A stretch of DNA of 64,000 nt. Source: Rhodocyclaceae bacterium (GTDB lineage: Bacteria > Pseudomonadota > Gammaproteobacteria > Burkholderiales > Usitatibacteraceae). The position numbers and the translations under genes are program-made. Under the pieces are notes generated by a model. That model searched no databases, was not told where the DNA came from, and worked only from the letters and a program-made list of their open reading frames with translations. The stretch spans positions 47,263 to 111,262 of the forward strand of contig JADCIX010000007.1 in NCBI GenBank assembly GCA_020247545.1, written 5' to 3'. Shown here piece after piece: positions 35,171-42,450 of this stretch (its first letter is position 1; each line of letters starts with the position of its first letter).

Positions 35171-36538
35171 TTAATTCTCATGCGATCCGACAACGCGCCC
35201 GTCTTGAAGCGTTACTTTCAATGAGACCCGGTTATTTCGTATTGCTGCTGAATTCCACGCTTTGCACTGAGTTGGAGTGATCATCGACCCCATCAAGTTG
35301 GGCATCGGATGTTTAGGTCGTTCTTTACCGTAGGCGATAGTCGAAATCTGACTGGCGTCGATTCCCTTTGAGGCGGCAAAAGCTCGCAGGCCGTCTGCCC
35401 AGCGCTGCGAAAGCGCCAGTGCATACGCCCTCGATGCACCAAATATTTCCACTTGGTCATATGGACGCGGCCCGCGCCAGAGCTCGCATGGCTCGGGAAT
35501 GGCAACGTCACCAATTCTACGTACAAGTGGGGTGCCCAAATGTGCGGCAAACTCCAGCTTCTCCGTCGTCATGATTTCTTTCATCCTTGACAGGATCCCC
35601 TCCGCGACGAGGGCAACCTCCGAGGACATCAGTGTACGATCCACTGGCACTAGAGCCGACTCATTGAACATCCAAACAAGCGCTTCAAGGGTCTGAACCC
35701 TTCGGCGCTCTGCATCGTTGGCGCGATCGAGAGCGTGTAACTCGGCGGCTTGCGCACGTTTTCGCTGCGTTTGCGCCTCCATATTTAGCGCATAGAAGTA
35801 CACCGCTGGGGCAGCAAACAAAATCAGATACGCGGCTAGCTTGATGGGTTCCGCATTCTGTAGCGCTGTTGTTATCAAACCTTGGAGCGGTGTGGGCGTC
35901 CCTCTTTGATCCTCGGGCGATATGGGTTGCTCGTCCAACAATATGGGAATCCAATAGCGCTGCATGAACGCATTAGAGTCTGCCCCCATCTCGTCGACAA
36001 AATATAGGCTGTGCCCACCGCGAAAGTAACGATTGCGAAAGTTACTTCCAAACACGCCAACGAACCCCAGTCTGCCGGCCATCCCAGTAAACAATACAAA
36101 GAGCTGATTGACAATCAGCACGTCGTCACGAATACCGCAATCATTGACAACACGTTTCACCACTCCTTTCCGAAGCAGATCTGCCCAGTCAAAGTCCCGG
36201 CGCAACACACTCCCGGCTAGGATGACCGTATGCAAACGAATGTCATGGTGCTGGGCAAGGTAAACCAAACCCCACCCAATGAGGTGCGTTCCAAAACTGT
36301 GCCCGACAAGATCAATTCGATCACCGGGCTCGATTTTCAGCTTGTCTAGCAGCTGTCGCGCGAACCAGCGAGTCAGCAGCCACCGTACTGGCGGAATCAA
36401 AAATGCAATTATTGAGAAATATCCATATTTGCACGACAGCACTTGGATTGACGGGTCGCGCTGATGCAGCATCAGTTCAAGCCGGTCTTGCCAGTTCCCA
36501 AAAGTGCGGATGCCGTGGACAGTAACAACTCTATGCAT
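35171..36538 (-). CDS. Membrane-anchored alpha/beta hydrolase fused to an OmpA-like domain
   Basis: 455 residues from ATG 36538 (MHRVVTVHGIRTFGNWQDRL). A lipase/esterase-like N-terminal half has the nucleophile elbow GHSFG (Ser81) and His176 in FRGGHSLYF. A membrane segment (about 232-252) and a charged coil (255-285) follow. The C-terminal 90 residues (RAYALALSQRWADGLRAFAASKGIDASQI, YGKERP, then C...NNRVSL) match OmpA/MotB peptidoglycan-binding folds. It sits in the island beside the restriction genes. Function is unknown; a lipid- or wall-acting effector is possible. Longer in-frame starts up to 36709 exist. Confidence 0.65.
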   Translation of the reverse strand: MHRVVTVHGIRTFGNWQDRLELMLHQRDPSIQVLSCKYGYFSIIAFLIPPVRWLLTRWFARQLLDKLKIEPGDRIDLVGHSFGTHLIGWGLVYLAQHHDIRLHTVILAGSVLRRDFDWADLLRKGVVKRVVNDCGIRDDVLIVNQLFVLFTGMAGRLGFVGVFGSNFRNRYFRGGHSLYFVDEMGADSNAFMQRYWIPILLDEQPISPEDQRGTPTPLQGLITTALQNAEPIKLAAYLILFAAPAVYFYALNMEAQTQRKRAQAAELHALDRANDAERRRVQTLEALVWMFNESALVPVDRTLMSSEVALVAEGILSRMKEIMTTEKLEFAAHLGTPLVRRIGDVAIPEPCELWRGPRPYDQVEIFGASRAYALALSQRWADGLRAFAASKGIDASQISTIAYGKERPKHPMPNLMGSMITPTQCKAWNSAAIRNNRVSLKVTLQDGRVVGSHEN

Positions 36539-36795
36539 TCGTAACTCAACAATGAATTTATGGGGCCAAGCTTGATATGTTCTATCAAAATGTGACGTCA
36601 TGAAAGTCCGGCCAGTCGCTGTGCATTCGATGCAGCGCATTGACCGCCAGAACAATCGCAGTGGTTGCCAAAATGATTGATCAGTAACGTACGAATAGCC
36701 CAACCTCATTCTTTTTGTATACCGTCGCGCGGCAACTGCTGCTGGACCATTCTTTTGGCCGCGCTGTTGATTAGGGCATTAGAGTGGTAAAGGGT

Positions 36796-37148
36796 AAATG
36801 GGGTCAGACACCAATTTAATCGACAATCGATTCAATGATCGCTTCGGCGCCGCAAGCTCTGCGGAAGCACGTGCCACCACCAAGCGTATTGCTGAGAAAT
36901 ATTTGGCGCGATCGTGCCGATTTGCTGCCGCTTGCGATGCGAGAGAAGCCGGTTGGGGGTTGTGTGGGGCCGCGGGGGGCGGGTAAGAAGTAGAGGGCCT
37001 AGGGTAGTTGTTTCCTTGTGCGACCAAAATTCGGTCCCGACCTGCGTCGGGACGACAGTTGTTAGCTCACCTCTCATCTATTGCAGCCGTCATTCCTGCG
37101 GTCGTTCTCTGGCACGACCAAATAAATTGGGGTCAGACACCATTTATG
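36796..37148. repeat. Non-coding, repeat-rich stretch with paired GGGGTCAGACACCA motifs
   Basis: TGGGGTCAGACACCA occurs at about 36796 and again at about 37131 in the same orientation. This motif type is usual around REP-associated transposase debris. A unit A hairpin lies between them: GTCCCGAC (37034-37041) with GTCGGGAC (37046-37053). The gap 36539-37157 otherwise contains no convincing gene. Confidence 0.6.
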
Positions 37149-37202
37149 AAATCCTAGTTGGTGTGTCTCCCAACCCGGAATCAGCAAATAGGGTCGGCCA
37201 CC

Positions 37203-37642
37203 TCAACCTCAAGCCTCACCAGCATCCTCCACCCAAAAGTCACCCAAACCTTCAACGCCAACGGTCACCTCACCGTAAAGACCGTCACCCCAGAAGACAC
37301 CTCCCCCGCAGGTTTACAAGCAGGCAAACAAAGTCAGCGTTACACTTACAGCGTGAGTGAACGACTTCTCAGAATCAGCGACGGCAGCGGGGTGGCCAAC
37401 ACCGCCAACAACGCCAACAACGAGCAGGGCAACGAGATTGCCCGCTACGCCTACGACCCCTTTGGGCGCAGGATCAAGAAGACCGTTTCACAAAACCCAA
37501 CTGGCCAAGGCAGCCCCGGCACCACCCTGTATTTCTACGCCGATGAAGGGCTGACTGCCGAAGTCGATGGCAACGCGGGTAGCACAACGCTGGGCAACAT
37601 CACCACCACCTACGGCTGGGTGCCCGCATCTGCCAACAAAGG
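37203..37642 (+). pseudogene. RHS/YD-repeat protein fragment
   Basis: The frame reads RYTYSVSERLLRISDGSG, then EIARYAYDPFGRRIKKTV, YFYADEGLTAEVDGNAGS and TYGWVPASAN: successive YD/RHS repeats. It has no start, no signal and no core-tip junction, and ends in unrelated sequence. It is a broken piece of a large surface or toxin-delivery protein. Confidence 0.75.
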
Positions 37643-37791
37643 TAGACGCGCTGGTGTTGGCGCGCTTTGCCGAGGCGGTCAAGCCACCGGTTCGTGCGCT
37701 CAAGCCAGAAAGGGTATTGAAGCTCGACGCCATTCTGACGTGTCGTCGTCAGCTCATTGGGAGTAATTGGGGACAGACCCCGTTTTTTGCC

Positions 37792-37843
37792 AAACCCTAG
37801 CATCCACAGCCTGTTCCAGCCATAAATGCTTGAAGATTTCCGT
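37792..37843. repeat. Dispersed imperfect palindrome, intergenic copy
   Basis: AAACCCTAGCATCCACAGCC and following bases match the ALDH linker copy (25924-25978) over about 50 positions. It is preceded by GGGGACAGACCCC (37769-37781), another transposon-associated motif. The stretch 37643-37893 holds nothing else recognisable. Confidence 0.7.
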
Positions 37844-37893
37844 CCTTATTGCCGTTCATATTTCAATATTGCCCATATATCGTAATAGAAATA

Positions 37894-38072
37894 CCAAGGG
37901 TCAGAGTCAAATTGTTTTGAACCGATAGCCATTTGATCTGAGTCCTCCCGATTCACCTCACCACACCACCCTGAAACACAATCACGTTCGCCGACAGATA
38001 CCGCGCCGCAAACGCGGCAACAAAAAGTAACGGAGTGAATGCAATGAAAAACAATTTGACTCTGACCCCTGG
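37894..38072. mobile_element. MITE-like element with 25-base terminal inverted repeats
   Basis: The left end CCAAGGGTCAGAGTCAAATT (37894 on) and the right end (to 38072, ...TTTGACTCTGACCCCTGG) are inverted copies over about 25 bases with one mismatch. The 179-base element codes for nothing plausible. GGGTCAGAGTC ends are typical of sequences mobilised by REP-type transposases. No transposase is in the window and no target duplication is evident. Confidence 0.7.
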
Positions 38073-38161
38073 TGTTTGAAAGTGTTCGACAATTACCATA
38101 TTCCGCCAGAGCCACTCGCCTTTGGCACACGACGCAAAACAACAATCCTAGTGGAGCAAAA

Positions 38162-38332
38162 ATGGCAAACGCTCAACAAACTCGCAAAAAAACCATAAGT
38201 GCAACTACGGCAGAGGATGCGCGCGTGATCGAAGCGCTGAAGCAGGCTTCGAAAGAAGCGAAGCGTGTGGCAGACGCGAACAAGCTGCCGTTTATCGCGG
38301 GCAGAAAACAATCGTGGTCTGTCCCCAAATAG
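38162..38332 (+). CDS. Second 56-residue SWSVPK protein (orphan antitoxin-like)
   Basis: Starts MANAQQTRKKTISATTAEDA and ends KQSWSVPK; GGAG lies 8 bases before the ATG at 38162. Same length and C terminus as the partner of the zeta-like kinase at 27545-27715, with a shared A-(x5)-EAKR-x-A-x-A helix. No kinase gene lies upstream; the region there is a MITE-like element. It could be an orphaned antitoxin or a remnant of a lost module. The last 23 coding bases match the first copy at 22 positions. Confidence 0.55.
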   Translation: MANAQQTRKKTISATTAEDARVIEALKQASKEAKRVADANKLPFIAGRKQSWSVPK

Positions 38333-38444
38333 TGCGCCGCAGGAGCATCTGAGGTCGCCAGAAAGCGTGGCGGTAGCCGTTTAGAAAAGCGGACAACTTT
38401 CTTGACAAACACCGGCGGTGGTAAGTGATGAAAGAGAAGATTCA

Positions 38445-38867
38445 ATGAAAAATAGGTTGGTTTGGAACTCGTTCCTTGCGTTTTTGCTGGTTGTCGTCGC
38501 ATCGAGTTGCACACGCGACAACGGCCTTCCTGCAGATATATCAGCACTCTTGCTGACGCACGACATCGCCGTCCGCACTGCCGGCTTTCAAGCGCCGCTA
38601 TCGAGCCGAGCGGGATTCATTTACATTGATCGCAATGTTGACGTGGAAACGAAAATCGTCCGTGCGTTCCGCCTCGAGAAAATTGATTCAGGTGACAGAC
38701 GTTTTGAGCGTTACGGTGAGCAGATCCGTGCGGCACCACTGTCGATGTGGGGAATCGCCGGTCGGCCGACGAGTTTGCGGCTCAAGAATGGCTCGCAGTT
38801 TGAGTACCTATACTTAGTGGCAACAGCGAGCCAAACCTACGTATTCGCCGAATACGCTTACGGATAA
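38445..38867 (+). CDS. Putative lipoprotein, function unknown
   Basis: 140 residues from ATG 38445. The signal peptide MKNRLVWNSFLAFLLVVVAS ends in a lipobox-like VASSC. The mature part (TRDNGLPADISALLLTHDIA ... YLYLVATASQTYVFAEYAYG) looks like a small beta-sheet domain. I recognise no family. It is probably exported and lipid-anchored. No partner is evident. Confidence 0.6.
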   Translation: MKNRLVWNSFLAFLLVVVASSCTRDNGLPADISALLLTHDIAVRTAGFQAPLSSRAGFIYIDRNVDVETKIVRAFRLEKIDSGDRRFERYGEQIRAAPLSMWGIAGRPTSLRLKNGSQFEYLYLVATASQTYVFAEYAYG

Positions 38868-38993
38868 CAGATCCAACACCGGACCCAATGCCAGTCACCC
38901 TGCTCAACAAGGCTACCCAAGCTGCGGTGATTGTCGTTGGTTCTACCTAGACCAACACCAACTACAATCCGTCAAAATTGGAAACGTCAGAAT

Positions 38994-40796
38994 TCAGGTC
39001 GGTTGAACGATCTCTGTTGCAATCTCTGAAAACACGCGACAAAACTGCTCAACTTCAGTCTTGAACAGTAAGCGCGTTACGCCAGCGGCCGATGCTTCTG
39101 CCTGTAATACTTCATCGATGAACCCGGATACTACGACGACTGGAATTTCTGGTCGAATCGCTTTCAAAGCACGGGTAAAGTCCAAGCCGGACATGCCTGG
39201 CATGTTGTAGTCGGTCACGATTAGAGCGTAGTTATGCGAAATCCCGCTAACAGCATCGAGCGCCAATTGTTGATTTGTAAATCCTTCGATGTCAAACCCA
39301 TACTTTGCCATCAACCGTTCGACAAGGTAGACCAGTGACTCGTCATCATCGAGATAGAGAATAGGGATCCGTGTTCGCAAGCCTGACGTAGGATCGCGAG
39401 AAACGGACGCATCCGCTGTATTAGGACGCGCGGCAACCACCGAGTCCTCCGCTGCGCGATGCACCGGAAAGTAAACAGTGAATGTTGTGCCGGCACCTTG
39501 CTCGCTATCGAGGGTTATCGCGCCCTCATGCATCTGAACAATTCCTTGCACGACAGATAGACCCAGCCCCGTGCCTTCATCAACAGCTTTTGTCGTAAAA
39601 AAAGGCTCAAAGATTCTTGCTTGCAAGTTTGGCGGGATCCCGGGGCCGTCATCAATTACGCGCAAACGAACCATCGTGGTCGGCGCAGTAGTGCCAATTC
39701 GCCGCAAGAGCTCGTTTGCCGGATGCAACTCAACGAACTTCTCGTCAATCAATATGGTATCGACGACCGCGGATACTTTGCCCCCGCTGAGATTCATTGC
39801 CTGCGCGGCATTGGTGACAAGATTAATTACGAGTTGCTTGATCTGCGTTGTGTCCGCGAGAATCGTTGGCACACCCTTCTCACATTCGCAGCTAAACTGC
39901 ACTCGCGCAGCGATTGTTGCCCGGAGCAAACGTGCCGAATCTTCAACGACGACGTCTAACCTGGTAGGGATGCGTTCGGTCAGCTGGCGGCGACTGAAAG
40001 AGAGTATCTGTGAAACCAAGTCGCGCGCACGTTCTGCAGCCTTCCGAATTTCCTCAATACTCTCGGTGACGGTGCGCTCCTTGGCGTCTTCGTGGGCAAT
40101 CATGGCGTTGCCAAGAATTGTCGCCAAAATGTTATTGAAGTCATGCGCAATCCCGCCTGCAAGCGTCCCAATTGCCTCCATCTTTTGCGCCTCACGCAGC
40201 TTTGCCTCTAACGCAGCGCGAGCGGCCTCTGCCTTTGTACGGCGGGTGATATCGCGGCTAATGCCCAGTCGACCAATATACAAGTCTGCACTATCGCGTA
40301 CATCAACAAACGTTGTTTCAAAAAATGCCAAGCGCCCGCTGTTGGCGAACTTTGCCCACCTTCCGTTGCTCCCATTGGCTTCGGTTGCAATTGCAGCATC
40401 CGCCGGAGGCTCGCGCAGGCATTCGGCTTGTTCATGTCCAATGATGTCGAGGCTGGTTCGCCCTATCAATTCCGCCTCGGAGCGACCGACGAATCCTTCG
40501 AATGCCCGATTGCATGCAAGGAATTTGCCGTTGGCATCTTTGAGCCAAATCAGGTCATCAAGCGAGTCAAACATGGATCGGATACGCGCCTCATAAGAGC
40601 GTTTCTGCCGTTGATATAGCTCCTGCATTTCGTCAGAAGAAATCGCAAGCGACAGCTCCAGGGTGTATCGATCTTGCTCAAACTCACGGTAGGCTGAGTC
40701 GACAGCCGATAAGAGCTGTATCCAAGTCTCTTGATTCGGCGGCTCGCTAGCATCCAGACTAAGTTTGCGCAATTGACGCGCCAATAACCGATGCAT
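38994..40796 (-). CDS. Hybrid sensor histidine kinase with PAS and receiver domains
   Basis: 600 residues, soluble. Order: coiled N terminus (30-75), PAS domain (about 75-190), HisKA with GGIAHDFNN (His218), HATPase with NLVTNAAQA, DDGPGIP and GTGLGLSVV (about 315-445), then a receiver domain with Asp529 in VTDYNMPGMSG. It lies 6 bases after the FIST gene, so FIST is likely the sensory input and this kinase the output. The final receiver could act as phosphate sink. No DNA-binding output is adjacent. Confidence 0.92.
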   Translation of the reverse strand: MHRLLARQLRKLSLDASEPPNQETWIQLLSAVDSAYREFEQDRYTLELSLAISSDEMQELYQRQKRSYEARIRSMFDSLDDLIWLKDANGKFLACNRAFEGFVGRSEAELIGRTSLDIIGHEQAECLREPPADAAIATEANGSNGRWAKFANSGRLAFFETTFVDVRDSADLYIGRLGISRDITRRTKAEAARAALEAKLREAQKMEAIGTLAGGIAHDFNNILATILGNAMIAHEDAKERTVTESIEEIRKAAERARDLVSQILSFSRRQLTERIPTRLDVVVEDSARLLRATIAARVQFSCECEKGVPTILADTTQIKQLVINLVTNAAQAMNLSGGKVSAVVDTILIDEKFVELHPANELLRRIGTTAPTTMVRLRVIDDGPGIPPNLQARIFEPFFTTKAVDEGTGLGLSVVQGIVQMHEGAITLDSEQGAGTTFTVYFPVHRAAEDSVVAARPNTADASVSRDPTSGLRTRIPILYLDDDESLVYLVERLMAKYGFDIEGFTNQQLALDAVSGISHNYALIVTDYNMPGMSGLDFTRALKAIRPEIPVVVVSGFIDEVLQAEASAAGVTRLLFKTEVEQFCRVFSEIATEIVQPT

Positions 40797-40802
40797 AGAG
40801 GA

Positions 40803-41945
40803 CTAATCTTCCCCGAACGTCGTGAGCGTCATGGTCTGATTATGCAGATCGCAACGCCCGCTGGCGAGCGGAGAAATTTCGCCATAAGAGTAATACCCGA
40901 TGAGCCGCGTTCCCTGTGGTAGTACGTTTGCCACAGCGTCGATCTCCTCCTCAGCGCGCTGGCCCAGGACAAGTCGCCGCCCGACACAACTAATCGCAAT
41001 ACAGACGGATTGATTGGCGGGATTAAGCAGCGGGTTGATCATCGCCGCCGCAGCATCAGTTGCGCCATCAATCAATCGATCAGAATTCGCCCGCATGAGC
41101 CGGACAAAACTCCCCTGTGGGATATCGCCGGCAAAGGTAATTGAGTTGTCAGTCTCGTTGACACCGAGGATAGTGCGTACGGTATGGCCATCCTCGTCTA
41201 GTTCATTGCGAATGGCCAGCGGAAAAAGTAAACCGGATGCCGGCAGTTCGGCTGCACGAGCACCCAGATACCGCTTGTACAACAGCAGAGCCGGCTGACC
41301 GTCAAGACTATAAAGAACGTTACCCGATGAGTGTGTGACCTCGCGCTCGGGTCCCAGCACGTCCAAGCCGCCCCTTGATCCATGCGCGATTTTGACTGCC
41401 TCTCCGTAAAGCCCGACCGCCGTGACGTAGCCTCGTTGCGCCGCGCCATCCACAAGTACCCAAGTCTTTTCAAAACGCGGTCCGTCTCCCGCCAACCCGC
41501 CCGTGACAATTACCTGGGGCGGCAGAATGCTGGCGAGTCCGTTTACCAGTTGCGAGCCGTTCACAGCCAGCCCTTCGGATAAAACAAACACGCTTTTGAG
41601 TTTGTCTGATAGCAAGGACTGCGCGATTTCCGCGCCAACCGCGAAGGACTCTGCAGCACTGGCGAGCGGGGTCGCCAGCAGTCTCAGAGTTGTGCGTTCG
41701 AACTGGATAACTGCAACAACTAGCGAATCGTCAGTCAGGGTTCGGCCGTAAATTTCACCGCTACTTGAACAACCCATCAAGGTCGCCTGTGGATAGGTTG
41801 CGCTCAGATCGGCAAACGCGCGTCCTAACGGGGAACTTTCGCTACCGCCGAACACAAGAATGAGTGTTGAAGGCGAATCCATTGCTCCGTCGAGCGGCGT
41901 ATTCCAACCTGCGTTCGGCACAAAAAGATGGACTGCGACTTTCAT
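40803..41945 (-). CDS. FIST-domain small-ligand sensor protein
   Basis: 380 residues. FIST_N (about 25-210; LILVFGGSESSPLGRAFADL, MGCSSSGEIYG) and FIST_C (about 215-370; LYKRYLGARAAELP, FVRLMRANSDRLIDGA, GYYSYGEISP) are both present. FIST proteins are thought to bind small ligands such as amino acids in front of kinases. This one is the promoter-proximal gene of a two-gene operon with the PAS hybrid kinase. Confidence 0.9.
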   Translation of the reverse strand: MKVAVHLFVPNAGWNTPLDGAMDSPSTLILVFGGSESSPLGRAFADLSATYPQATLMGCSSSGEIYGRTLTDDSLVVAVIQFERTTLRLLATPLASAAESFAVGAEIAQSLLSDKLKSVFVLSEGLAVNGSQLVNGLASILPPQVIVTGGLAGDGPRFEKTWVLVDGAAQRGYVTAVGLYGEAVKIAHGSRGGLDVLGPEREVTHSSGNVLYSLDGQPALLLYKRYLGARAAELPASGLLFPLAIRNELDEDGHTVRTILGVNETDNSITFAGDIPQGSFVRLMRANSDRLIDGATDAAAAMINPLLNPANQSVCIAISCVGRRLVLGQRAEEEIDAVANVLPQGTRLIGYYSYGEISPLASGRCDLHNQTMTLTTFGED

Positions 41946-42176
41946 TACCTTCCGCCTTCCCGTAGTATTTCCAGCGAGCTGCGACGGAGACCACGTTAAA
42001 AGCTAGGCGACTGTCAAAAATCAAGCTCTAGCTTGCAGATTAGCAGAGTTGCAAGGAAACGCTAAACGTTAACTAGCGTACAGGCACCGAGGCGCAGCGT
42101 TAAGTTGTTTTTCCTCGCACCATCTCCCCAGTTATTTTTCTGCGTGTATAGGAAGCGCACCGCTTACTGAGGAACG

Positions 42177-42419
42177 CTATTGGAGTTCGCAAGGTGTTGC
42201 AATTATGCCAAAGCCGCAGCGTCGTTTGAGGCAAAACCCAAGCAGTGGGGTAGTTTCAGACCGTTTGGGCTGGAAGTGGCGGTAGATGCTGGTGGTGGAG
42301 ATGTAATAATGAACCATCCACTGCTTTACGCATTTTGTGAATTCGATTCTTTGGCCACGGTGAGCCTCACTCAATGGTTCTAAACTAGTACGCGGATTGG
42401 AGTCACTTGAAATCGACAC
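42177..42419 (-). pseudogene. Probable tyrosine-recombinase C-terminal remnant
   Basis: On the minus strand the frame reads VKQWMVHYYISTTSIYRHFQ, which resembles the end of phage-type integrases (LGHxxISTTxIYxHv with the nucleophilic Tyr). The Arg and His boxes upstream are missing. The surrounding 505-base gap between the FIST gene and the next kinase (41946-42450) shows no other feature. Confidence 0.35.
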
Positions 42420-42450
42420 TCAGTTGGAGTGTTCGCCATCACAAGCGTTT

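Noticed and set aside
39571..40596. 341-residue plus-strand frame
   Set aside because: It lies fully antisense to the hybrid kinase with intact PAS, HisKA and ATPase motifs. Low-complexity Ser/Ala composition is typical of a shadow frame.
42180..42383. 67-residue plus-strand frame in the gap after the FIST gene
   Set aside because: No ribosome site or recognisable motif. The opposite strand has a better explanation as an integrase remnant.
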